This document shows, piece after piece, positions 17,793 through 26,553 of a stretch of 64,000 nt of DNA. The stretch covers positions 558,001-622,000 of the forward strand of contig DAOSEM010000001.1 in NCBI GenBank assembly GCA_035363115.1, given 5' to 3'. Within the stretch, counting starts at the first letter, position 1; every line of letters begins with the position of its first letter. Source of the stretch: Syntrophales bacterium (GTDB lineage Bacteria; Desulfobacterota; Syntrophia; Syntrophales; PHBD01). Both the position numbers and the translations under genes were made by a program. The notes under the pieces were generated by a model. That model saw nothing but the letters and a program-made list of their open reading frames with translations. It searched no databases and was not told the origin of the DNA.

Positions 17793-18293
17793 ATGGTTAT
17801 ACGAAAAGAAACCGACTCAGACATCCAGGCCATCTTCGAACACGCGAAGGCAGCCTTCGAGATTCACCTGTACAGCACAGACATGGAACCGTTCATTGCC
17901 GGTACGCTGCGGGTTGCTAATGTCTTGACGATATCGCTGGTTGCGGAGGTTGATGGAAAGGTCCCGGGCCATGCGGTGTACTCACCCGTGACCATGTCGG
18001 ACAGCAGTCCGGACTGGTATGGCTTTGGCCCCATTTCTGCGCTGCCGGGATTCCAGAAGCGCGGGATTGGAAAAGCCCTCATGAACGAGGGCCTGTCCCT
18101 GCTGAAAAACTTGGGTGCCGGGGGCTGCGTGCTCGTGGGCGATCCAGGTTACTACACAAGATTCGGCTTCCGAAGCGACCCGGGACTGGGCTGCGAGGGC
18201 GTGCCGCCGGAGAATGTCCTCTCCCTGCCCTCAGGGAAAGACGGCGTTCGAGACCACGTGTCGTTTCATCCCGGTTTCTATGGCAAAGGATGA
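17793..18293 (+). CDS. GNAT family N-acetyltransferase (YhbS/COG3153-like)
   Basis: The 166-residue protein starts at an ATG with AAGGAG upstream. It has the GNAT core: VAEVDGKVPGHAVYSP, then the acetyl-CoA loop LPGFQKRGIGKALMNEG (Q/RxxGxG/A), then VGDPGYYTRFGF. The last is a hallmark of the YhbS-like subgroup. Its acceptor is unknown. It begins the return to GC-rich DNA after the accessory island and may be co-transcribed with the SDR gene 52 bp downstream. Confidence 0.88.
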   Translation: MVIRKETDSDIQAIFEHAKAAFEIHLYSTDMEPFIAGTLRVANVLTISLVAEVDGKVPGHAVYSPVTMSDSSPDWYGFGPISALPGFQKRGIGKALMNEGLSLLKNLGAGGCVLVGDPGYYTRFGFRSDPGLGCEGVPPENVLSLPSGKDGVRDHVSFHPGFYGKG

Positions 18294-18345
18294 GGATCCG
18301 GAGCGCGGCTGGGTTGTGAGATATGTTTAGCAAGGAGGACGGACC

Positions 18346-19107
18346 ATGCCTGACGAGTATGCACGCATCGCAATTGTGACCGGGGCGACGTCCGGAATCG
18401 GCGAAGCCACGGCCAGAAAATTCGTCGCCGCCGGCTTCGGCGTGATCGGCAACGGACGCAACGGGAAAAAGCTTGCCGGTCTGGAAAAAGAACTGGGTCC
18501 CGCGTTCCACGGTATCGCCGGGGACGCAGCGGACGATGTTGTGCTGGAGAGGCTTTTTGCCGCGGCCGCCGGGCATTTCGGCAGGCCCGCGGACATTGTC
18601 GTCGCCAACGCGGGAAGGGGGCTGAGCGGTTCGGTCAAGGACGCGGATCTGTCGCAATTCGAAGACGTCTTCAGGATCAACGTGACGGGTGCCCTCCGGT
18701 TGTTGCAAAAAGCCGCGCAGAAGATGGTGGCGGGGCAGGGGGGCGTCTTTCCTAAGGCCGCGCTCGACATCGTTGTCGTCGGGTCCGTGGTGGGACGGCA
18801 CATATCACCCTTTGGAGCGGTGTACGGAGCGACGAAATTTGCCGTTCATGCCTTGGCCGAGGGGCTCCGGCGTGAATTGGGACCGAAAGGGATTCGCGTA
18901 TCCCTGGTCGAGCCGGGCGTGGTACTCAGCGGCTTTCAGGCCGTGGCGCGACACAGTGCGGAAACCGTAAAATTTTTCAAGGACACATTCGGTCCGCTCC
19001 TGACGGGAAACGACCTGGCCGAGGCGATCCACTTCGTGGTTACACAGCCGCCTCATGTCCACGTCAGCAACATCACGGTTCGGCCTACACGGCAGGATTA
19101 CCCCTGA
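18346..19107 (+). CDS. Short-chain dehydrogenase/reductase (SDR)
   Basis: A classical SDR of 253 residues. The Rossmann motif is TGATSGIGEA near residue 12, NAG is in VVANAGRG, the catalytic Ser is in VVVGSVVG, and YGATK supplies the Tyr and Lys. The C-terminal VSNITVRPTRQ is typical of the SdfA/YdfG-like NADP group. The substrate cannot be inferred. GCAAGGAGG precedes the ATG. The selenoprotein candidate follows after 74 bases. Confidence 0.9.
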   Translation: MPDEYARIAIVTGATSGIGEATARKFVAAGFGVIGNGRNGKKLAGLEKELGPAFHGIAGDAADDVVLERLFAAAAGHFGRPADIVVANAGRGLSGSVKDADLSQFEDVFRINVTGALRLLQKAAQKMVAGQGGVFPKAALDIVVVGSVVGRHISPFGAVYGATKFAVHALAEGLRRELGPKGIRVSLVEPGVVLSGFQAVARHSAETVKFFKDTFGPLLTGNDLAEAIHFVVTQPPHVHVSNITVRPTRQDYP

Positions 19108-19181
19108 CGGAGAGCGGGGGGCGCTGCGGCCTGAGGTTCGGGATCGCGGTGTTCCCGCAATGGGAAAGGGAGGAGACGACG

Positions 19182-19658
19182 ATGGCCAGAGTCGAGTTGA
19201 ACACCCCCGCGCCGGATTTCACGCTGCCTGACCTCAATGGGAAAACCATTTCGCTTTCGGACTATCGGAACCGGAAGAACGTCCTGGTGGTCTTCAACCG
19301 CGGATTCATCTGACCGTTCTGCCGCCGGCACATGGCGCAGTTGCGCCGCGACTATCAGCGCTTCGTGGAGCTGGACACGGAAATCCTCGTCGTCGGGCCG
19401 GAGGATGCCGGGTCTTTTCAGAAATACTGGGAGAAGGAAACCCTGCCGTTTGTCGGGCTGCCCGATCCCTCTCACACCGTCCTGAAGCTGTACGGCCAGG
19501 AGGTGAAGATTTTCAAGCTGGGCCGGATGCCCGCGCAGATGCTGATCGACCGGTCCGGCACGCTGCGGTATGTGCATTACGGCCATTCCATGGCCGATAT
19601 CCCTCCCAATGAAGAGATCCTCGATCTGATCGGCCGTCAGAATCCGGACGTACTCTGA
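19182..19658 (+). CDS. Peroxiredoxin-like thiol oxidoreductase, probable selenoprotein (UPFC)
   Basis: Read through one in-frame TGA at 19311, the frame gives a complete 158-residue AhpC/TSA-Prx-like protein. It starts MARVELNTPAPDFTLPD and ends GRQNPDVL. The TGA is residue 44 in FNRGFI-U-PFCRRHM, exactly where relatives have the first Cys of WCPFCR. C47 is the second redox residue. The ribosome site GGGAGGAG is well placed before 19182, and codon use and homology continue smoothly on both sides of the TGA. A hairpin just downstream fits a bacterial SECIS. The simplest reading is UGA decoded as selenocysteine. A nonsense mutation or sequencing error is less likely given the position. A terminator lies at 19739. 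Confidence 0.87.
19311..19340 (+). promoter_or_regulatory. Candidate bacterial SECIS element
   Basis: After TGA 19311-19313, CTGC-C-GCC (19319-19326) pairs with GGC-GCAG (19334-19340) with one bulged C. The seven-base loop begins with GG (19327-19328). The loop starts about 16 bases after the UGA, near the lower end of the range reported for bacterial SECIS. SelB binding is inferred. Confidence 0.6.
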
Positions 19659-19738
19659 TATTCCAGGGACGGCATTCCTGTGTCTGCCCGTGAGAGCGAT
19701 TTGCAGCGTCGGGATCCGGGTGTTCAGCTCTTCACCAG

Positions 19739-19759
19739 GCCGCCGTCAGGCGGCTTTTT
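19739..19759 (+). terminator. Rho-independent terminator after the selenoprotein gene
   Basis: A perfect GCCGCC/GGCGGC stem with a GTCA loop (19739-19754) is followed by five T. It separates the selenoprotein gene from ahbB-hemL. Confidence 0.85.
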
Positions 19760-19853
19760 CACGGCTGCCCCGCCGGGGCTGCGAGGCTTGATTTTTTCGG
19801 GGATTCATGACATGGAAGTCCGCAACTTTCTATCCGAAAAAGGAAATTTGCCA

Positions 19854-20318
19854 ATGCCGGCCGATCCTGTCCGCACCTCCGTCGCCGCCCTCCTCCAGGG
19901 AGACCTGCCCCTGACGGAACGGCCCTTCCGGGACGTGGCGAAGGCGGCCGGGACGACGGAAGAGAAGGTCCTGGAGGAACTCCGGGCCATGAAGTCGGAG
20001 GGGATTGTCCGGAAGTTCGGGGCGGTTCTGAGGCATCAGCGGGCCGGATATACCCGGAACTCCATGGTCGCCTGGGAAGTACCGGAGGAGCGGTGCGACG
20101 AGGCGGGCAAGATCTTCGCGTCCCGCCGGGAAGTGACCCATTGCTACCGCCGGGAGCCCTTGTTTCTCGGCCGCTACAGCCTCTTTACCATGGTTCACTT
20201 CCGGGAAGGCGAGGGGGCCGGTTTTCTGGAAGAGCTCGCCGTACAGGCGGGAGCCGCCGCCTACCTGGTTCTCACGAGTGTGGAAGAACTGAAGAAAACA
20301 AGCATGGAGTATTTCTGA
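19854..20318 (+). CDS. ahbB: Siroheme decarboxylase subunit AhbB (Lrp/AsnC fold)
   Basis: The 154-residue protein has the AsnC/Lrp fold reused as an enzyme. An N-terminal winged-helix region is followed by RKFGAVLRHQRAGYTRNSMVAW and THCYRREPLF, and the end is ELKKTSMEYF. These are AhbB rather than AhbA features. AhbA/B decarboxylate siroheme to didecarboxysiroheme in the alternative haem pathway of sulfate reducers and relatives. No ahbA partner is in the window. It lies one base before hemL, a link between early and late tetrapyrrole steps. ATG 19854 has AAAAGGAAA upstream. An in-frame ATG at 19812 has a weaker site. Confidence 0.85.
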   Translation: MPADPVRTSVAALLQGDLPLTERPFRDVAKAAGTTEEKVLEELRAMKSEGIVRKFGAVLRHQRAGYTRNSMVAWEVPEERCDEAGKIFASRREVTHCYRREPLFLGRYSLFTMVHFREGEGAGFLEELAVQAGAAAYLVLTSVEELKKTSMEYF

Positions 20319-20319
20319 C

Positions 20320-21603
20320 ATGGCGTGGACATCGGAAGACTGGTTTAACCTGGCCTGCGAGCTGATTCCCGGGGGGGTCAACAGCCCCGTCCGGGCTTAC
20401 CGGTCCGTCGGCGGGATGCCGTTTTTCGTCGAGCAGGCCAAGGGTTCCCGGATCCGGGACGTGGAAGGGAAGGAGTACGTCGATTACGTCGGTTCCTGGG
20501 GGCCCATGATTCTGGGACATGCCCACCCGGCCGTCGCCGCCGCCATTGCCGAGGCCGCCGCCCGGGGAACGAGCTACGGAGCCCCGACGCCCGGGGAGGT
20601 GGAGATGGCCATGCTCCTGGTGGAGACCTTTCCGTCCATCGAGAAGGTGAGACTGGTTTCCTCCGGGACGGAGGCCGTCATGAGCGCCGTCCGCCTGGCC
20701 CGCGGATTCACGGGGAGGGAGAAGATCCTGAAGTTCGAGGGCTGCTACCACGGCCACGCCGATTCGCTTCTCGTCAAGGCGGGATCGGGCGTCGCCACCT
20801 TCGGGATTCCCGGAAGCCCCGGAGTGCCGAAGGAACTGGCGGCGCTGACGGTCACCGTGCCCTTCAACAACCCCGCTGCACTGGAGGCTGCGCTGGCCGC
20901 CCACGGCGATGAGATGGCCTGCGTGATTGTGGAGCCCGTGCCGGGAAACATGGGGGTTGTACTTCCGAAACCGGGGTTCCTGGAGACGTTGCGGGACCTC
21001 ACCCGGGAGCGGGGGATTCTGCTCATTTTCGACGAGGTGATCAGCGGATTCCGCGTTGCCTGGGGCGGCTGGCAGACCGTCACCGACATTGCGCCGGACC
21101 TGACCTGCCTCGGGAAGATCATCGGAGGCGGCCTGCCCGTGGGCGCCTTCGGGGGCCGGGCCGACATCATGGACCATCTGGCTCCCGCCGGCCCGGTCTA
21201 CCAGGCGGGCACCCTGTCGGGAAACCCCCTGGCCATGGCGGCGGGACTGGCGACGCTCCGGATTCTGAAAGAGAACGAGGCACATTACGAGTCGCTGGAC
21301 CGGAAAACCTTCAGCCTCTGCTTCGACCTCCAGGCCCTCTTCGAGGAAAAGGGGATCCCCGTGACCATCAACCGCTCCGGTTCCCTGTTCACCGTCTTTT
21401 TCACTCCCGGTCCCGTGACGGATTATGCGACGGCCGCGAAGAGCGACACGGAGACTTTTGCCCGCTGGTTCCGGGGGATGCTGGAACGGGGAATCAGCCT
21501 GCCGCCGTCCCAGTTCGAGGCTTGTTTTGTGTCCTTTGCCCACATGGACGAGGACTTCGAGAGAACCCTGAGCGCGTGCCGGGAAACGCTGGCGGCGTGG
21601 TAA
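20320..21603 (+). CDS. hemL: Glutamate-1-semialdehyde 2,1-aminomutase
   Basis: HemL converts glutamate-1-semialdehyde into 5-aminolevulinate in the C5 tetrapyrrole pathway, using PMP/PLP. The 427-residue protein has the usual length. Motifs are SSGTEAVMSAVRLAR, YHGHAD, FDEVISGFR, and the PLP lysine K266 in LGKIIGGGLPVGAFGG. It starts one base after the ahbB stop and is followed within 17 bases by the ligase gene. Confidence 0.97.
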   Translation: MAWTSEDWFNLACELIPGGVNSPVRAYRSVGGMPFFVEQAKGSRIRDVEGKEYVDYVGSWGPMILGHAHPAVAAAIAEAAARGTSYGAPTPGEVEMAMLLVETFPSIEKVRLVSSGTEAVMSAVRLARGFTGREKILKFEGCYHGHADSLLVKAGSGVATFGIPGSPGVPKELAALTVTVPFNNPAALEAALAAHGDEMACVIVEPVPGNMGVVLPKPGFLETLRDLTRERGILLIFDEVISGFRVAWGGWQTVTDIAPDLTCLGKIIGGGLPVGAFGGRADIMDHLAPAGPVYQAGTLSGNPLAMAAGLATLRILKENEAHYESLDRKTFSLCFDLQALFEEKGIPVTINRSGSLFTVFFTPGPVTDYATAAKSDTETFARWFRGMLERGISLPPSQFEACFVSFAHMDEDFERTLSACRETLAAW

Positions 21604-21620
21604 GAGAACGGATTCGGAAG

Positions 21621-23363
21621 ATGCAGGACCAGACACCCATGATCGTTCCTCCGGCCGGTTCCCGGCCCCTGGCGGAATACGAGGCCGCCTTTGCCCGGCG
21701 GGAGGACCCGTTTCTCGTTCATTATACCCTCGGAGAGGGCGGAACCGGAACGTGGTCCTGGACGAGAGGGCAGTTCCGGGACCTCGCGGCCGGAGCTGCC
21801 GCGGCCCTGGCCCGGCTCGGGGCGGTCCAGGGATCCCGGGTGCTCCATATTTTCTCCTCCAACAGCCCCCGCGATCTGGCCTTTCGCCTGGCCTCGGTCA
21901 TGGCGGGGACCGTTCCGGTGACGGTCAACTGGCAGGCCGACGACCTGGAGCGGATCGCCTATAAGGCCCGCGTGTCGGAGGCGCGCATCATCGTCCACGA
22001 GGGGCAGGATCCGGAGCGCCTGGCCTCTCTGTCTTCCCTTCTTCCGGACGCGGCCTTCCTCGATGCGGCGGATTTCGGCCGGGAGGATGGGGCGCCCGTA
22101 TCGGCCGGGCCTTCCTGGGAGGACGAGCGGATCATCATCTTCACCTCCGGGACGACGGGGCTTCCCAAGGGCGTCCGCCTGTCCCACCGGAGCTACCGGA
22201 CGAACCGCCTCACCTTCGAGGACTATTTCGGCCTGAAGGCGGAAGACCCGCTGGACCTTGTCCTTGTCAACCCACTCCACCACGCCAATTCCTCCGCCCT
22301 GTCCGACTGGGGACTCCGGAGGCCCGGGGCAGTCATCCACCTGGTATCGCGGTACGGAACGACCTTCTGGCGGATTCTCACGAAGGCCGCGGAGGCCCGG
22401 CGGGGGCTCCTGGTGACGGCCCTGGTGGCCCGGCACATCGATTTTCTGGAGGATATGGAGCGGGAAGGAACGCTTCCCGTGGAGAAGGATCGCCTGGAGA
22501 GGGCGCTGCGCAATACGGAGATCCTCATCGGCTCCGCCCCCGTGGGGCCGACGACGGTCCGGCGCATCCTGCGCTGGTGCGGCCGGCCGCCGCGGGTCCG
22601 CTTCGGCTCCACCGAGACGTGCCTCCAGGTGGCGGCGATTCCCGGAACGCTGGCTTCGGATTCCGTCGTCAAGGCCTTCGAGCGGGGATGGAACCATGAA
22701 TATCGGGGAGAGCGGGCCGAGGGATACTACATCGGCCGGGACCATGCCCCTTTCACGGAGATGGATGTCGTCCGGGCGGTCGATCCGGACCGGGATGGAT
22801 ACCTCGTTCCCTGCGCAGCCGGCGAACCCGGATACCTGGTCACCCGCGGCGGAAACCTGATGACCGGATATGTCGGCGACGAGGAGGCGACCCGGGAGGT
22901 CTTCCGGGAAGGCTGGTACACGGGACTCCGGGACATCGGGTTCCGGCTGGAGGGAGACGGCGGCGGAAGGGATCTTTACTGGATGGCCCGGGACTCGGCG
23001 CTGCTGATCCGTGGCGGAGCCAATTACTCCTACGATCAGGTGGCGGCGGAGCTCTCGGCGGTTCTGACGGACCGGTTCGGACTGCCCGCTGATTCGTTCC
23101 GGCTGGCCGTGGTGGGACTCCGTCTCCAGAGCGAGCACGAAGACAACTGCTGCGTTACCATCGAGTTGAAGCCCGAAGCCGAGGGACGACGGGACGAACT
23201 GGCCCGGTCCTTCCGGGAGGTGGCGAAGAAGGCCGTGTCCAAGGGAAGCCGTCCGGACTTTGTCCGTTTCGCGCCCATCCCGTTGAACTTCAAGGGGGCG
23301 ATCCTGGTGCCGGAGCTGAAGAAGGCCTTCTCGGATGCCTGGAAGGCCGGAGAGGTGGTATGA
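21621..23363 (+). CDS. AMP-binding (ANL superfamily) acyl-CoA synthetase/ligase
   Basis: This 580-residue adenylate-forming enzyme has the P-loop IIFTSGTTGLPKGVRLSHRS, FGSTET, YTGLRDIGF with the adenylate-binding Asp, and a C-terminal lysine segment NFKGAILVPEL that probably carries the catalytic Lys. These enzymes activate a carboxylate with ATP. The acceptor (CoA or carrier protein) is not set by sequence. The frame is open into hemL, but ATG 21621 with GGAAG upstream gives the right length. Its stop overlaps the start of the epimerase gene (ATGA). Coupling to sugar-nucleotide genes hints at an acyl step in surface polysaccharide or lipid making. Confidence 0.88.
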   Translation: MQDQTPMIVPPAGSRPLAEYEAAFARREDPFLVHYTLGEGGTGTWSWTRGQFRDLAAGAAAALARLGAVQGSRVLHIFSSNSPRDLAFRLASVMAGTVPVTVNWQADDLERIAYKARVSEARIIVHEGQDPERLASLSSLLPDAAFLDAADFGREDGAPVSAGPSWEDERIIIFTSGTTGLPKGVRLSHRSYRTNRLTFEDYFGLKAEDPLDLVLVNPLHHANSSALSDWGLRRPGAVIHLVSRYGTTFWRILTKAAEARRGLLVTALVARHIDFLEDMEREGTLPVEKDRLERALRNTEILIGSAPVGPTTVRRILRWCGRPPRVRFGSTETCLQVAAIPGTLASDSVVKAFERGWNHEYRGERAEGYYIGRDHAPFTEMDVVRAVDPDRDGYLVPCAAGEPGYLVTRGGNLMTGYVGDEEATREVFREGWYTGLRDIGFRLEGDGGGRDLYWMARDSALLIRGGANYSYDQVAAELSAVLTDRFGLPADSFRLAVVGLRLQSEHEDNCCVTIELKPEAEGRRDELARSFREVAKKAVSKGSRPDFVRFAPIPLNFKGAILVPELKKAFSDAWKAGEVV

Positions 23364-24382
23364 AGAAAATCCTTGTCACCGGCGCCGCCGGCTTCATCGG
23401 GTATCACGTGGCATCGCGGCTCCTGGAGCGGGGGGACCATGTCCTGGGCCTGGACAACCTGAACGACTACTACGACGTCTCCCTGAAGGAGGATCGGCTG
23501 GCCATGCTGAAGCCGTATCCGCGGTTCTCCTTTAGCCGGCTGGATATCGCCGATCGGACCGCCGTGGAGGAGCTGTTTCGAGCAGAGCGTCCGGAGATCG
23601 TGATCCACCTGGCCGCCCAGGCGGGGGTCCGATACTCCCTGGTCAATCCGCACGCCTACATAAGCGGGAACATCGTCGGATTCCTGAATATCCTGGAGGG
23701 GTGCCGCCATCACGGGGTGGAACACCTGGTCTTTGCCTCCTCCAGCTCCGTGTACGGGGCCAATACGGCGATGCCGTTTTCGGTCCACCAGAACGTGGAC
23801 CACCCGGTGAGCCTCTACGCCGCCACGAAAAAGGCCAATGAGGGGATGGCCCACGCCTATGCCACGCTCTACGGGGTCCCCTGCACGGGGCTCCGTTTCT
23901 TCACCGTCTATGGTCCCTGGGGGCGGCCCGACATGTCCCTGTTTCTGTTCACCCGGGCGATCCTGGCAGGCGAGCCGATCGACGTGTTCAACCACGGGCG
24001 GATGAAGCGGGATTTCACATTCATCGACGACATCGTCGAGGGGGTCGTCCGTGTGGCCGACCGCATTTCCGCCCCCAATCCGAAATGGACGGGGAAGGCT
24101 CCCGACCCGGCGTCCAGTTTCGCCCCCTGGCGACTGTACAACATCGGAAACAACAATCCCGTGGAGCTGCTTCATTTCATCGGCGTGATCGAGAAGGCCC
24201 TGGGCCGGGAGGCCCGGAAAAACTTCCTGCCCATGCAGCCGGGAGACGTGCCCGAGACCTATGCCGACGTGGACGATCTGACGGCCGACGTCGGTTTTCG
24301 GCCCTCAACAACGATTGAGACGGGAGTTGCGCGCTTCATTGCCTGGTATCGGGAATACTACCGGGAGAACAAAAAGATCTAG
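23360..24382 (+). CDS. UDP-glucuronate 4-epimerase-type NAD-dependent epimerase
   Basis: The 340-residue extended SDR starts KKILVTGAAGFIGYHVA. It has the motif LDNLNDYYDVSLKEDRL that marks the UDP-glucuronate 4-epimerase group, then AAQAGVRYSL, SSSSVYG, YAATKKANE and RFFTVYGPWGRPDM. It interconverts UDP-glucuronate and UDP-galacturonate for capsule, LPS or exopolysaccharide. The start overlaps the ligase stop by four bases. It is followed by gmd and fcl, so this looks like a surface sugar supply set. Confidence 0.92.
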   Translation: MKKILVTGAAGFIGYHVASRLLERGDHVLGLDNLNDYYDVSLKEDRLAMLKPYPRFSFSRLDIADRTAVEELFRAERPEIVIHLAAQAGVRYSLVNPHAYISGNIVGFLNILEGCRHHGVEHLVFASSSSVYGANTAMPFSVHQNVDHPVSLYAATKKANEGMAHAYATLYGVPCTGLRFFTVYGPWGRPDMSLFLFTRAILAGEPIDVFNHGRMKRDFTFIDDIVEGVVRVADRISAPNPKWTGKAPDPASSFAPWRLYNIGNNNPVELLHFIGVIEKALGREARKNFLPMQPGDVPETYADVDDLTADVGFRPSTTIETGVARFIAWYREYYRENKKI

Positions 24383-24450
24383 TGTTGTGAAAAGTGGGTT
24401 TTGTAATATCGCCCAGTGATTTGTAAATATTGTAAGGAGATAAAAGAAAC

Positions 24451-25482
24451 ATGAAAAAAGCCTTGATTACAGGCATCACGGGTCAGGACGGTTCGTACCT
24501 GGCGGAGTTCCTCCTGGCGAAGGGCTATGCCGTCCACGGCCTGATCCGCCGGTCCAGCACCTTCAACACGGATCGGATCGACCATCTTTACAAGGATCTC
24601 CACGATCCCGATGCCCGGCTCTTCCTGCATTACGGAGATCTGTCCGTCTCCGGCCAGCTGTTGGACCTGATCCACTCGATCGACCCGGACGAAATCTACC
24701 ACCTGGGCGCCCAGAGCCACGTCCGGGTGAGCTTCGACATGCCCGAGTACACCGGGGACATCACGGGACTGGGGACGCTCCGGCTTCTGGAGGCGATCCG
24801 GAAATCGGGAAACCGGGCGAAATTCTACCAGGCCTCCTCCAGCGAGATGTTCGGTGCCGCACCGCCTCCGCAGAGCGAATCGACGCCCTTCCAGCCGCAG
24901 AGTCCTTACGCGGCCGCAAAGGTGTACGCCTATTACCTGGTCCGCAATTACCGCGACGCTTACAAGCTTTTTGCTTCCAACGGGATCCTGTTCAACCACG
25001 AGTCTCCGCGGAGGGGGGAAACCTTCGTGACCCGGAAGATCACGCGTGCCGCGACACGGATCAAGCTGGGGCTGCAGGACAAGCTGTACCTGGGCAACCT
25101 GGAGGCGAAGCGCGACTGGGGCTATGCGGGAGACTACGTGGAGGCCATGTGGTTGATGATGCAGCAGGAAAAGCCCGGTGATTTTGCCATCGCCACCGGA
25201 GAGACCCATTCGGTGCGGGAGTTCGCCGTGAAGGTGTTCGCGAAACTGGACCTGGACTACGGGGAGTACGTTGCCATCGATCCCAGGTATTTTCGGCCCA
25301 CCGAGGTGGACGTCCTGCTGGGCGACTCGTCGAAGGCCCGGAAGGCCCTGGGCTGGGAGCCGAAGGTGAGCTTCGACCAGCTTGTGGAGATGATGGTCGA
25401 TGCGGACATGGAACAGGCGAAGCGTGAGAAGACTCTGAGAGACGCAGGATACGACTGCTCAAGCAACGGCCGGATGCTGTAA
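24451..25482 (+). CDS. gmd: GDP-mannose 4,6-dehydratase
   Basis: Gmd makes GDP-4-keto-6-deoxymannose from GDP-mannose, the first step to GDP-L-fucose and related sugars. The 343-residue protein has GITGQDGSYLAE, IRRSSTFNTDRIDH, GAQSHVRVSF, SSSEMFG, SPYAAAKVYAY, NGILFNHESPRRGETFV and LGNLEAKRDWGYAGDYVE, all family signatures. A strong AAGGAG lies upstream of the ATG. The leader from 24383 is AT-rich and may hold a promoter. Confidence 0.98.
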   Translation: MKKALITGITGQDGSYLAEFLLAKGYAVHGLIRRSSTFNTDRIDHLYKDLHDPDARLFLHYGDLSVSGQLLDLIHSIDPDEIYHLGAQSHVRVSFDMPEYTGDITGLGTLRLLEAIRKSGNRAKFYQASSSEMFGAAPPPQSESTPFQPQSPYAAAKVYAYYLVRNYRDAYKLFASNGILFNHESPRRGETFVTRKITRAATRIKLGLQDKLYLGNLEAKRDWGYAGDYVEAMWLMMQQEKPGDFAIATGETHSVREFAVKVFAKLDLDYGEYVAIDPRYFRPTEVDVLLGDSSKARKALGWEPKVSFDQLVEMMVDADMEQAKREKTLRDAGYDCSSNGRML

Positions 25483-25541
25483 GAAGGGCCCTGAACGGCA
25501 GTTCTCGGTTTCACAGGTCTGGCATTCAGACAAGAGGACAC

Positions 25542-26486
25542 ATGGCAGAAAACTTGAAAGACAAGCGCATCACCGTAACCGGTGGAAAGGGATTCCTGGG
25601 GTCCCACCTGCTCCGGAATCTGGCCGGCAAAGGGTACGGCCGGGTGTCCGTAGCAGACCTTCCCGAATACAACCTGGTGGACATCGAGGGCGTCCGGCGC
25701 CTCTATGACGAACAGCGGCCCGACATCGTCCTTCATCTGGCCGCCCGGGTCGGCGGCATCGGATACAACGCGGAAAACCCCGCCACCCTGTTCTACGACA
25801 ACATCATGATGGGGGTGCAGCTCCTTCACGAGGGGTATCTCCGGGGAATCAACAAGTTCGTCGGCCTGGGGACGATCTGCGCCTACCCCAAGTTCACCCC
25901 CGTTCCCTTCCGGGAGGATGACATCTGGAACGGGTATCCCGAGGAGACCAACGCGCCGTATGGCCTGGCGAAGAAGATGATGCTTGTCCAGGCCCAGGCC
26001 TACCGGCAGCAGTACGGCTTCAACGCCGTTTTTATCCTGCCGGTGAATCTCTACGGTCCGGGAGACAACTTCGATCCCCGATCCTCCCACGTCATCCCCG
26101 CCCTGATCAAGAAATGCGTGGACGCCGTGGAGAGCGGCGAGGACGAGATCGTCGTCTGGGGAACCGGTGCGGCCACCCGGGAGTTCTTCTTCGTCGAGGA
26201 CGCTGCCGAAGCGATCGTGGCGGCCATGGAGCGCTACGACAAGAGCGACCCCGTCAACATCGGGGCGGGCTTCGAGATCTCCATCCGGGACCTGGTAGAG
26301 TTGATCGTGGAGTTGACGGGCTTCCAGGGCCGGCTCGTCTGGGATACCACCAAACCCGACGGACAGCCGCGACGCATGCTCGACACCACAAGGGCCGCAA
26401 AGGAATTCGGCTTCCGGGCCCGGACGGACTTTCGGGAGGGGTTGCGCAAAACCATCGACTGGTATCGGGAATTCCGGCGAATATAG
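25542..26486 (+). CDS. fcl: GDP-L-fucose synthase
   Basis: Fcl (WcaG) is the epimerase/reductase that turns the Gmd product into GDP-L-fucose with NADPH. The 314-residue protein has GGKGFLGSHL, AARVGGIGYNAENPA, the catalytic Cys in LGTICAYPK, and YGLAKKMML with the catalytic Tyr and Lys. The C-terminal KPDGQPRRMLDTTRA is typical. It directly follows gmd, which strengthens the assignment of both. The next genes run in the opposite direction. Confidence 0.97.
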   Translation: MAENLKDKRITVTGGKGFLGSHLLRNLAGKGYGRVSVADLPEYNLVDIEGVRRLYDEQRPDIVLHLAARVGGIGYNAENPATLFYDNIMMGVQLLHEGYLRGINKFVGLGTICAYPKFTPVPFREDDIWNGYPEETNAPYGLAKKMMLVQAQAYRQQYGFNAVFILPVNLYGPGDNFDPRSSHVIPALIKKCVDAVESGEDEIVVWGTGAATREFFFVEDAAEAIVAAMERYDKSDPVNIGAGFEISIRDLVELIVELTGFQGRLVWDTTKPDGQPRRMLDTTRAAKEFGFRARTDFREGLRKTIDWYREFRRI

Positions 26487-26553
26487 CGGGCTGTGAAGAA
26501 TCCGCCGGGTTGGTCTGTTTCTGCGGCCCGGGGCACGCGATTCCACCCGGTTT

